Shown here one piece after another: positions 34,564 to 42,752 of a DNA stretch of 64,000 nucleotides. Location: contig DASZME010000041.1 of assembly GCA_035551995.1 (NCBI GenBank), forward strand, positions 1-64,000, written 5' to 3'. Numbering within the stretch: the stretch's first letter is position 1; the number at the start of each line of letters is the position of its first letter. The DNA is from RYN-428 sp035551995 (GTDB lineage: Bacteria > Planctomycetota > Phycisphaerae > Tepidisphaerales > Tepidisphaeraceae). The position numbers and the translations under genes were made by a program. The notes beneath the pieces were generated by a model that was given only the letters and a program-made list of their open reading frames with translations, did no database searches and was not told the DNA's origin.

Positions 34564-35706
34564 TCATTTACGCGCGTCGGCGGACGCCGGCTCATCTTTG
34601 ACGATGCGAAAGCCCGTGTAACAGAATGCGTCTCCAGCCTCGCCGAAAGATCGGGACGCGCATCGGCTGGCCATCGGGCCGGTATACCATGATCCGCCGC
34701 GCATGGATCGCCAATCGCCATACTTGTGCTGCGGCGTCGTTTGCGGTCCTTGCGGATCGACCGTGATCGCAGGCTTGGCTTCCGATCCTTTCTTGCGGGC
34801 GGCGGTCAGGAGTTCTTCATAGTAGCGATCATAATAGCGATCGGAGCACCATTCCCAGGCGTCGCCGTGCGTATCGAACAGGCCCCATGCGTTTGGCTTG
34901 AAATGGCCGACGGGCGACGTGAAGACATACCCGTCGCCGCCGTTCGGTTGAAGATTCTCCGCCTGCTGGCGTTTGACCGTGCCGGGGTAAGCCGCCTCGA
35001 GCGTCTCATCGCCGATATTTCCGTAGGCATAGACTGTCCGAGGATCGTCGCCGCCGACGTAGATCGTGTCGGCGCCGGCCCGGGCGGCGTATTCCCACTC
35101 GGCCTCCGTCGGAAGACGATATTTCGCGTTTTCCTTTTTGCTCAGCCAATCGCAAAACGCCACGGCATCGTGCCAACTGACGCACACGACCGGATGGTCG
35201 TCGGCTTGCGGGAATCCCGGATTCCGCCATGTGCATTTCGGATCGACGACGAAACGATCAACGCCCTCCTTATGCGGAACATGAAACGCCAAGGCGCCGC
35301 GGCCCGATTTTTCGGCGTCGGTTTGATAGTGGGCGGCCTCCACGAACGCGCGAAATTGCTTTACCGTGACGTGCGTGGCGCCGATCCGGAAAGCCCGCGA
35401 AATTTGCACGGGATGCGCCGGCCGCTCGTCCTGAAGATCGGCGCCCTGTAGAATCGTGTTGGGGTGGTTGATTCGTAGCTTGTGTTCATCCGTCATGCCG
35501 CGCTGAAAGGTTCCCGGCGGAATAAGAATCAGGCTGATACCGACGCTGTTGGAGATAGTCTTGATCGGATCGGCGGCGCAGGGCCCGGCGGCTATAACGC
35601 AGACTATCAATAACAATGACGCGAAAAACACTGGCGTCTTACGCTCCCTTTCCCTTTTTTGGAGAGGGTTGGGGAGAGGGGTTTTTTGAAACGATGCAAG
35701 TCGCAT
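34564..35706 (-). CDS. SUMF1/FGE-sulfatase-domain protein, exported
   Basis: About 380 residues with a hydrophobic export segment (VFFASLLLIVCVIAAGPCAA). The SUMF1 domain shows ILIPPGTFQRGMTDEHK, HPVVCVSWHDAVAFCDWLSK, YRLPTEAEWEYAARAG, WGLFDTHGDAWEWCSDRYYD and WRSMRGGSWY...RCASRS...GFRIV. The cysteine pair used by true formylglycine-generating enzymes is not seen, since the GGSWYTGPMASRCASR region has only one Cys. It is therefore more likely a domain relative than a sulfatase activator. The N-terminal residues TPLPNPLQKRERER are encoded by a dispersed repeat (35643-35682), so the true start could be a later GTG at 35631. Confidence 0.8.
   Translation of the reverse strand: MRLASFQKTPLPNPLQKRERERKTPVFFASLLLIVCVIAAGPCAADPIKTISNSVGISLILIPPGTFQRGMTDEHKLRINHPNTILQGADLQDERPAHPVQISRAFRIGATHVTVKQFRAFVEAAHYQTDAEKSGRGALAFHVPHKEGVDRFVVDPKCTWRNPGFPQADDHPVVCVSWHDAVAFCDWLSKKENAKYRLPTEAEWEYAARAGADTIYVGGDDPRTVYAYGNIGDETLEAAYPGTVKRQQAENLQPNGGDGYVFTSPVGHFKPNAWGLFDTHGDAWEWCSDRYYDRYYEELLTAARKKGSEAKPAITVDPQGPQTTPQHKYGDWRSMRGGSWYTGPMASRCASRSFGEAGDAFCYTGFRIVKDEPASADARK
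35643..35682. repeat. CTCTCCC-type dispersed repeat overlapping an apparent N-terminus
   Basis: CTCCCTTTCCC followed by GGAGAGGG and GGGGAGAGGGG. It is related to the elements at 16631-16675 and 50919-50953. It lies inside the first codons of the SUMF1-like gene if the ATG at 35706 is used. Confidence 0.55.
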
Positions 35707-35730
35707 AAAATTCAAACTATCAAAGAAAAA

Positions 35731-35766
35731 CTCACCCTGCCCTCCCCCGGACTACCGGGCGAGGGT
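35731..35766. repeat. Second CTCTCCC-type repeat, upstream of SUMF1-like gene
   Basis: CTCACCCTGCCCTCCCCCGG then CCGGGCGAGGGT forms a hairpin of the same family as the repeat 50 bases away. It lies between the SUMF1-like gene and the DUF1552 gene. Confidence 0.5.
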
Positions 35767-35833
35767 ATGAAAAAAAGCGCGCGTGATCGCGCGAGGTTAT
35801 TTATAATATCGATCGTCAATTGTCGAAAATGCC

Positions 35834-37153
35834 TTACGCGCGAATCAACTGTTTAATGGGCCCTTTGCTATCCTGAAATTCCGCCGGTACCGCGGCGCCG
35901 ACGCGGTCGAGCATGGTATGCCAGACGCTGGCGAGCGGCGTGTTGGTCGGTAGCTTCAAGTGTCCCTGATGGTCGATGCCGAGGCCCGATCCGCCGGAGA
36001 TGACGGTGGGGAGCAGGTCTTTGCTATGGCCGATGCCCATGCCGCTGGAGAAGCCCAGGACCGTGCGGTCGAGCAGGGTTTGATTTCCCTCCTGGATCGA
36101 CTTGAGACGATTCAAAAAGTAGGCCCAGTGGCTCATGTAGATGGTGTCTACCTTGGCGAGTTCTTCGAGGTTTTGCGGATCGTTGCCGTGATGGGTGAGG
36201 GCGTGATACCCTTTTGATACGCCGAATTCGGGATAGACTCCGCCGGCCAGTTCCGTTCGCACGACGTAGGAGCAGACGCGCGTCGAGTCGGTCTGAAACG
36301 CCAGGACGATCAGGTCGTACATCAGCTTTGCGTAGGTATCGTAGAAAAAGCCGGGAGCGCCTTCGGGGGTCATGGATTTGCCGTAGTCGTCGCGGTGGGG
36401 GGTATCGGGATTGGGCTTGGCTTTGCTCGACCAGGCGACGCGCCGTTCGAGCTGTTTTTCCAGTTCGCGAACCGAATTGAAATATTGATCGAGCCGTTGA
36501 CGGTCCGAAGCGCCGACCTTTCCTTCGAGGTTTTTCGCGTCTTCGCGCACGAGATCCAGCACGCTATGGCGGCGGCGAAACTCGGTCGATCGCTGGGCTT
36601 TTTCCTGTTCGTCGTCGGGCTTGAACAGGCGGTTGTACAAAACGTGCGGATCATTCTCCGCCGCCAGCGGAACGCCCTGGCGATTCCACGCGATGGTCGC
36701 CAGCGCCTGGCTTCCGAAATCGGTGCCGGCTTTCACGGACATCTGCAGGGACGCGTATCGCGTGTCGGCGCCCAAAGACTCGGCGGCCAATTGGTCGGGC
36801 GAAATAGACTGCTTGCGATCCTTGGAAATGCTCGTCGAAAACGGATAGGCGCCGTCGTGGCCTCCCCCTTTTTCAAGGTAGGTTCCCGAGAGTACGGTGA
36901 AATTGCCGCGATGCGGCTCCAGCGGCTTGAGAATCCGCGTGAGCGTGAAATTCTTTCCTTCGTCGCTCGGCGTGAACTGGCGCATGTTCATGCCGGTGCC
37001 GAAGTAGAACATCGCCATCCGCGCCGGCGCCGCCGCCTGCGGCGCCGCAAGCGCCGACGAAGTCATCATCGATTCCAGGTACGGCAACGCCATCAAGGCG
37101 CCCGCGCCGCGAAGCATCGCACGACGGGAGAGAACGGGGCGTGTACTGGACAT
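35834..37153 (-). CDS. DUF1552 Tat-exported protein
   Basis: 439 residues from ATG 37153, with GAGGA ahead of it. The N-terminus LSRRAMLRGAGALMALPYLE is a twin-arginine signal. The DUF1552 body is shown by MAMFYFGTGMNMRQFTP, NFTVLSGTYLEKGGGHDGAY, SPDQLAAESLG, LDQYFNSVRELEKQLERR, DLIVLAFQTDSTRVCSYVV and YHALTHHGNDPQNLEEL. The family pairs with DUF1587-1595 cytochrome-like proteins in planctomycetes, and one is encoded 32 bases upstream. Function is unknown; a DUF1501-like role in a parallel module is inferred. Confidence 0.93.
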   Translation of the reverse strand: MSSTRPVLSRRAMLRGAGALMALPYLESMMTSSALAAPQAAAPARMAMFYFGTGMNMRQFTPSDEGKNFTLTRILKPLEPHRGNFTVLSGTYLEKGGGHDGAYPFSTSISKDRKQSISPDQLAAESLGADTRYASLQMSVKAGTDFGSQALATIAWNRQGVPLAAENDPHVLYNRLFKPDDEQEKAQRSTEFRRRHSVLDLVREDAKNLEGKVGASDRQRLDQYFNSVRELEKQLERRVAWSSKAKPNPDTPHRDDYGKSMTPEGAPGFFYDTYAKLMYDLIVLAFQTDSTRVCSYVVRTELAGGVYPEFGVSKGYHALTHHGNDPQNLEELAKVDTIYMSHWAYFLNRLKSIQEGNQTLLDRTVLGFSSGMGIGHSKDLLPTVISGGSGLGIDHQGHLKLPTNTPLASVWHTMLDRVGAAVPAEFQDSKGPIKQLIRA

Positions 37154-37185
37154 TTCATTCCTCAAAAAAAATCGAGCCGGCGGCC

Positions 37186-39741
37186 TCATTTCGTTCGGAA
37201 CGCTTCGCTAGCGACGATCGCCTCGATTAAGCCGCGAAAAGTATCGTTCCCAGCGGCCATCGCGTCGGCGAACTGCATGATCGTACCACGGTCGGCGGGC
37301 TCCGCGGGACGTCCGAGGGCGTACAAGAACATTTTCTCGGCCAGCGCCGTGCGAAACCGGTCCTTCTGGTCGAGCAGCAATTTTTTGAACTCGGCAAAAT
37401 CGGCATAGGTCTTGCCGTTGGGCATTTTGCCGCTCGCGTCGATGGCGGGGCGTTTTGCGCCGCGGAAATTTTCGCCGTCCTGCTGCGTGCGCCACGCGCC
37501 GATCACGTTGAAATTTTCCAGCGCCAAGCCGTACGGATCGATGCCGCGATGACAGGCCGCGCAGGTTTCGATCTTCTGATGCTGCTTGAGGCGATCGCGC
37601 ACGGTCAGATTTTTCCCCTGGATATTCGGTTCGATTTCGCCGACGTTGGGCGGCGGGGGATCGGGCGGATCATTGAACAGCACGTCGCGCACATAAACCC
37701 CGCGCTGCACCGGCTTGGTTCGGCTCCCGTCGGAACCGCGCATCATCACCCCGGCCTGCCCGAGCAATCCGCCGCGCGGCGATCCCGCCGGCAGTTTCAC
37801 GACCCCAAACGCGTCGCCTTGCACGCCTTCGATTCCATAAAACTTCGCCAGCCGTTCGTTCACCAACGTGAAATCGCTGTCGAGGAAATTTGTGGCCGGC
37901 AGATTCTTCGTGAGGACATATTCAAAAAAAGCCAGCGACTGGGCCACCATATCCTGGCCAAGCTTGTCGTTGTAATCGCGATAGAGTTTTTCGTCGGGCT
38001 TGGTGGTGCGAAACTCATCGGTCTTGAGCCATTGCGCGCCGAATCCGCTGACCAGCGCCCGGCTCTTCGGATCGGCCAGCATGCGATCCACTTCGTGAGA
38101 AACAGTGCCCGGATCGTGCAGTTTTCCCGCCTTCGCCAGAGCCAGCAGCGATTCGTCCGGCATGCTCGACCACAGAAAATAAGAGAGCCGGCTTGCGAAC
38201 TCCAAATCCGTCAGTGACCGGACTTGTTCGCCGCCCGGTTCGAACAGGTAGATGAAATTGGGGCTCGTTAACACCGCCGTCAGACCGACGCGGATCGCCT
38301 CTTCATAGTTGGTTCCCGCATCCAGTTCGCCCTTGATCAACCCGACGATGGATTCAACCTCGCCGGCCGATACGGGGCGCCGAAAGGCTTTTGGCATGAA
38401 TCGGGTAAACATCTCGCGGGCATAGGCGATATCCTGAACGGCGCCTTTGCCCTTGAAGAACAGCGCCTGATGACTTTTCGGCGGCCATTGTTCATAGAGC
38501 GGACCTTCGATTTCGATGTAGTCGAGATAGAGTTTGGGAATTTTGGCGGTATCGACCGTTTCGGGGTTTGGACATCCGCCGCTTAATAATCCTTCAGCCA
38601 GCATGCGCCCCTTGGTTCGCATGATGGCGGCGAAATCCTTGATTTCGCCCGCTTTTTCGATGGCCCGCTCCATGTTGCGGTAGGCGCCGTTGTTGATGGT
38701 GAACTTTGCCGGATCGAGAATCTTCACGGCAAATTCGCCGCCTTCGACGCCGAGCGGAAGAACCACTTGGTAAACCTGCGGCGACGAGGGAGGCGCCGTC
38801 ACGTCGGTCTCCATCAAAACGCCTTCTCCGCCGCTCTCGCGGAGCACCTGCATCCTGACCGGCTTCCCGCTTGACCCGGGATCAGCCGCCGCCCGAACGC
38901 GAACCGCATACATGCCTTTAATCGGGATTCGTTTGCGCTTGGTCCCCGGATAAAACAAATCGTCGTACGACCGCGTGGCGCCGGCCATCAGGATAATGTC
39001 GTCCTCCCTGCACTTGAAGCCCGGCTCATCGCACAGATATCGATTGGCGGCGCGCTTGGCGGTGTCTTTCAGATAGAAGCGATTGCGATAGGTCGGAAAC
39101 GGAGGATCGCCGCGAACGATCGCCTTGTCGGCGACGCGCTGGGCCACCTCGTAGTATTTATCCAGCAACGACGGATCGACCATGAGCATCGCCGACACCT
39201 TGTCGAATCCATCGGCCTTCGCGTCGGGCGGAAGAAACTCCAGCGGGCTTTCCCCCGGAAGAAACGTGAGGCCCAGCAGGTCGCGCACGGTGTTGGCGTA
39301 TTCGGCGCGGTTGAGACGGCGCAGCATCATTCGCCCGCCGGAGCCAAGTGATTTTCGCTGAACCGTGCGAAGTCCCGCGGCGATCCACTTCACCATATGC
39401 AGCTGCGCCTGCACGTCCGGCCGCGGCTTTTCCTCCGGCGGCATCTCGCCGAGGTTCAACTTATCCATCACTTCGACCCAGACGCGCAGCGCCGCCGGGT
39501 CCTCGAAGTTCGGGGATAGCGAATCCAGACGCAGCTTCCCTTTTTGCTTGAGCGGGCCATGACATCCGACGCAATTATCGGATATGAAACGGGTGACGGT
39601 CGGAATATCAGTGGAGTCGGCGCCGTGCCCAGCCGAATAAAAGACCGTCAACTGAACGAGAGCGGCGATGAATGTCGATAGGACCCATCGCGTTTGTCGG
39701 CGATCGATTACGGAATTATTTGAAGGGCCGCCAGGACGCAT
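37186..39741 (-). CDS. Planctomycete cytochrome-type protein with DUF1587/1592/1588/1585/1595 domains
   Basis: 851 residues from ATG 39741, with a hydrophobic export segment after RRQTRWVLSTF. The first heme-type site is ISDNCVGCHGPLKQKGK (CVGCH at 57-61). Domain markers: RRLNRAEYANTVRDLLGLTF (DUF1587), FMPKAFRRPVSAGEV (DUF1595), EFASRLSYFLWSSMPDESLL (DUF1592), MMRGSDGSRTKPVQRGVYVR with TCAACHRGIDPYGLALENF (DUF1588, second CxxCH), and DRFRTALAEKMFLYALGR (DUF1585). It is the first gene of a pair with DUF1552. The protein is probably periplasmic or surface-exposed and heme-binding; the reaction is unknown. Confidence 0.93.
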   Translation of the reverse strand: MRPGGPSNNSVIDRRQTRWVLSTFIAALVQLTVFYSAGHGADSTDIPTVTRFISDNCVGCHGPLKQKGKLRLDSLSPNFEDPAALRVWVEVMDKLNLGEMPPEEKPRPDVQAQLHMVKWIAAGLRTVQRKSLGSGGRMMLRRLNRAEYANTVRDLLGLTFLPGESPLEFLPPDAKADGFDKVSAMLMVDPSLLDKYYEVAQRVADKAIVRGDPPFPTYRNRFYLKDTAKRAANRYLCDEPGFKCREDDIILMAGATRSYDDLFYPGTKRKRIPIKGMYAVRVRAAADPGSSGKPVRMQVLRESGGEGVLMETDVTAPPSSPQVYQVVLPLGVEGGEFAVKILDPAKFTINNGAYRNMERAIEKAGEIKDFAAIMRTKGRMLAEGLLSGGCPNPETVDTAKIPKLYLDYIEIEGPLYEQWPPKSHQALFFKGKGAVQDIAYAREMFTRFMPKAFRRPVSAGEVESIVGLIKGELDAGTNYEEAIRVGLTAVLTSPNFIYLFEPGGEQVRSLTDLEFASRLSYFLWSSMPDESLLALAKAGKLHDPGTVSHEVDRMLADPKSRALVSGFGAQWLKTDEFRTTKPDEKLYRDYNDKLGQDMVAQSLAFFEYVLTKNLPATNFLDSDFTLVNERLAKFYGIEGVQGDAFGVVKLPAGSPRGGLLGQAGVMMRGSDGSRTKPVQRGVYVRDVLFNDPPDPPPPNVGEIEPNIQGKNLTVRDRLKQHQKIETCAACHRGIDPYGLALENFNVIGAWRTQQDGENFRGAKRPAIDASGKMPNGKTYADFAEFKKLLLDQKDRFRTALAEKMFLYALGRPAEPADRGTIMQFADAMAAGNDTFRGLIEAIVASEAFRTK

Positions 39742-39888
39742 AATGCTTTTAGTTCCGCTTAGCCTGATCGTTGTCAGGATCGATCGCGTTGGGGATTTTT
39801 GAAATAACCAGCGCCTCGGGTTAAAACATGGCCGCAACGCCCGAGGATTGATGGTTGCATTCTGCAAGCGGCAATAGGAAAGGGCTCC

Positions 39889-41907
39889 GTGGAGGAATTA
39901 CAGCCCGTTGAATCCACTCGACGATCAAGGATCCGCTGGGCATCGCTATTTCTGCTTTCTGCCGTTTATACGTTCGCGTTGGTTATCCCGTTCGCCCCTC
40001 AGATTCCGCGCAACTGCGACTCGGAAACATCCTGGATGCTGGTGATGCACGCCGGATGGAAAGCCCAGCCCCAGTTCGGCAGCGACCGAATCTTCACGTA
40101 CGGCCCCTACGGTTTTTGCGTTCCGCCGATTTACTACCCGCCAACCTACCCCATCGTGCTGGCGATTCGCGCCGCCGTCGCCGGAATATTGCTTTGGTCG
40201 ATCTGGAGCATTGTGCCGGCGATTCGGCGGGTTTCGGACAATCCGATCGCCGCGGCGCTGTGGATCTTTCCGTTCATCGGCGCCGTCACCTCCGGCGACG
40301 ACGTGCTTTTCCCCATGTGCGGCGTATTGCTCTTGGCCGTCTATTTCTACGTCGACGACATGCGACTGACCGCGAAATCGGTCCTGCTGCTGGCGGTCCT
40401 GGCGCTGGCGGGATTGGCGAAATTTTCCTGGCTCACGATCAATACGACGCTGGTGGTTCTTCTGACGGCGGACCAGTTATTGGGCAGACGCCGATGGAAT
40501 TTTTGGATACCCGGACTTTATCTGGCGTTTCTCGCGACCCTCTGGCTTGCCGCAGGGCAACGGGCCGCGTCATTTATCGATTACCTCCGAACCGGCGCCG
40601 AGCTCGCCGGTGGATATACCCAGGGAATGATGCTCCTGACCAGCGAACTGACTGACGTCGAGTTCGCCCTCGCGGCGATGCTGCTATGGGCGCTGATCGC
40701 CGACGTCAATTGGCGTTTGCATCGCGGGCGCGGAGCGATCCACTCGGCCGCCCTGGCGCTTATCCTGTTCGCGGCGTTCAAACAAAGCTTTGTGCGGCAT
40801 GATGCGCCGCACGTGCTGGTCGGACCCTTTTTGCTCTTTTCGATGGCGATGGTCTACGTCGTCGTGATCTGGCCGAATCTGACGAAATCGTCGCATCGTT
40901 CATTCTGGGTCGCGGCTGTTGGCCTGGCATTGATGAATATGTCGGCCACCGTCGCGCATTACAGCGATTATGGGCTGTTTGGATATTACGCCCGGACCAT
41001 CCAATTCGCTTCCCAATCGGTCCGCGAGGCGTTTCATCTGGCCCGCGGCGACGGCGATTTGAGGGGGCGGTATGCATCCGCTTTGGCCGAGGTTCGCGCG
41101 GCTCAGCGATTGCCGCCCATTACCGGTTCGACCGACGTTTATTCAAACGCGCAGGTCGTCGCTGTCGCTTACGGCCTGGATTATCGCCCGCGGCCCATTT
41201 TTCAAAGCTACGCCGCCTATACGCCCGCTCTCGTCGGCATCAACCGCGCCTATCTCCAAAGCGACCGCGGACCGGCGAATATTCTCTTCGACGTGCAGAC
41301 GATCGACTTGCGGCTGCCGGCCCTTGATGACGGGCTTTCATGGCCCGAACTGCTGACGCGCTACGACGTGGTGGGCATGTATGACACGATGGCCGTTCTC
41401 AAGCGCGCCGCAGTTCCGCGGCGATACACGCTTACGCCGCTGCCCGCCCCTACCGGCCGCCTGAGCGAATCGATCGCCGTGCCGGGAAGTTCCGATGACC
41501 TGGTGTGGGCCGAGATTGACGTGAAGCTAAGTCCGCGCGGGCGACTGGCGGCGTTGCTCTACCGGCCGCCGGGCTTACTAATTCAAGTGCGAACCGCTGG
41601 CGGAATCGAGACCTATCGATTCATCGCGCCGATCGCGCGCGCGGGTTTCCTGCTGTCGCCGCTGGTGCGAACGCGCGGCGAATTTGTATCGCTCGCGTCG
41701 GACCGGTGGCGGGAAGATTTGAAGTCCAGAACGGTTAAATCGATTTCGATATTGCCGTTCGGTTATTGGGGAGAGCGCGATGCCGCCGCATTCTTCGAGC
41801 CGGAGTTCAGGATCAGGTTAAGTCGCTTGAAATTCGACGGCGAGGATCTGTCGCGGATTCCAGGCTGGAACAAAAGACTGGGATCGATGTGGCGGGGGAG
41901 AAACTAA
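39889..41907 (+). CDS. Large multi-pass membrane protein
   Basis: 672 residues from a GTG start preceded by AGGAAAGGG. After a short basic N-terminus come roughly ten membrane segments up to about residue 350 (SLFLLSAVYTFALVIPFAP; LLLAVLALAGLAKFSW; FLLFSMAMVYVVVIW). The loop FGSDRIFTYGPYGFC lies between the first two. A soluble C-terminal region of about 310 residues follows. The layout resembles GT-C-fold membrane glycosyltransferases, but no defining motif is clear. No function is assigned. Confidence 0.75.
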   Translation: MEELQPVESTRRSRIRWASLFLLSAVYTFALVIPFAPQIPRNCDSETSWMLVMHAGWKAQPQFGSDRIFTYGPYGFCVPPIYYPPTYPIVLAIRAAVAGILLWSIWSIVPAIRRVSDNPIAAALWIFPFIGAVTSGDDVLFPMCGVLLLAVYFYVDDMRLTAKSVLLLAVLALAGLAKFSWLTINTTLVVLLTADQLLGRRRWNFWIPGLYLAFLATLWLAAGQRAASFIDYLRTGAELAGGYTQGMMLLTSELTDVEFALAAMLLWALIADVNWRLHRGRGAIHSAALALILFAAFKQSFVRHDAPHVLVGPFLLFSMAMVYVVVIWPNLTKSSHRSFWVAAVGLALMNMSATVAHYSDYGLFGYYARTIQFASQSVREAFHLARGDGDLRGRYASALAEVRAAQRLPPITGSTDVYSNAQVVAVAYGLDYRPRPIFQSYAAYTPALVGINRAYLQSDRGPANILFDVQTIDLRLPALDDGLSWPELLTRYDVVGMYDTMAVLKRAAVPRRYTLTPLPAPTGRLSESIAVPGSSDDLVWAEIDVKLSPRGRLAALLYRPPGLLIQVRTAGGIETYRFIAPIARAGFLLSPLVRTRGEFVSLASDRWREDLKSRTVKSISILPFGYWGERDAAAFFEPEFRIRLSRLKFDGEDLSRIPGWNKRLGSMWRGRN

Positions 41908-42061
41908 AGCATTTGTCGGTCGCTACCGCGTACCTGCGTTTGGGAGCCCTCTTGTGGAGCGTGTGGTGTGACCCAGGCTCGCGACACCAACACGAAAATA
42001 ATCTAAGAAGTCAGGTCGCTGTCATCGCGCCGTCGATCGATCTTTCCATTTCGAAAAACAT

Positions 42062-42679
42062 TCAAAAAAGCTCGGTGGCCCTGGCCATCAGCGCCTCGGC
42101 GAAGCGGGCTTTTGGAAGTCGAGCCAGCGATTCGACGCGGCCATCGGGCCACAGAAGAGACGGTTCGATCGATTCGCTATTCATCGTCTCGGTCGTGTTA
42201 TAAACGATCAAGTCGAGTTTCTTGCGAAGCAGTTTTTCGCGGGCGCGGCCGATATTCCCCGCGAGTTCGAGGCTAAAGCCGACCGTGCGCTGGTCGGGGC
42301 GTTTGATTTGGCCGGCGCCGGCAAGAATGTCCGCCGTCGCTTCGCATTCGATGGTAAGGGATTCCTGGCGCGGCGTCTTGCCCGCGTGAACGGCTTTGGG
42401 CCGATAGTCGGCGACCGCCGCCGCCATGATCAGCAGGTCGTGCGCGGGAAATTCGACAAGCACCGCTTCGTGCATCTGGCCGGACGTTTCAATGTCGATT
42501 CGTCGAAGGCCGTTTGCGAAGGCGGCGGAAACGGGTCCGAGAATGAGCGTGACCTGATGCCCGGCATTAACCGCCGCTTCGGCCAGCGCCGCGCCCATCC
42601 GGCCGCTGCTGCGGTTGCCGATGTAGCGGACGGCGTCGATCGGCTCACGAGTCGGCCCGGCGGTGATGAGAACACGCAT
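42062..42679 (-). CDS. coaB: Phosphopantothenoylcysteine synthetase (CoaB), stand-alone
   Basis: 205 residues. Joins 4'-phosphopantothenate and cysteine using a nucleotide triphosphate, the second-last step before phosphopantetheine in CoA synthesis. VLITAGPTREPIDAVRYIGN and SSGRMGAALAEAA form the nucleotide site. IMAAAVADYRPK, GFSLELAGNI, LLRKKLDLIVYNTT and RFAEALMARATELF are conserved. In most bacteria this domain is fused behind the CoaC flavoprotein; here it is encoded alone. The later-acting CoaD is at 62415-62957. The 154-base gap on its 3' side (41908-42061) has no feature. Confidence 0.92.
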   Translation of the reverse strand: MRVLITAGPTREPIDAVRYIGNRSSGRMGAALAEAAVNAGHQVTLILGPVSAAFANGLRRIDIETSGQMHEAVLVEFPAHDLLIMAAAVADYRPKAVHAGKTPRQESLTIECEATADILAGAGQIKRPDQRTVGFSLELAGNIGRAREKLLRKKLDLIVYNTTETMNSESIEPSLLWPDGRVESLARLPKARFAEALMARATELF

Positions 42680-42752
42680 GGACTAAGAGTATGCCGGCGA
42701 GGCGATTCTTTGCCAGACCTCCGGCTCACGGACCGACCGCGATGATTAGCGG

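Noticed and set aside
34564..35706. True formylglycine-generating enzyme
   Set aside because: The cysteine pair needed for catalysis is not present near the C-terminal GGSW block.
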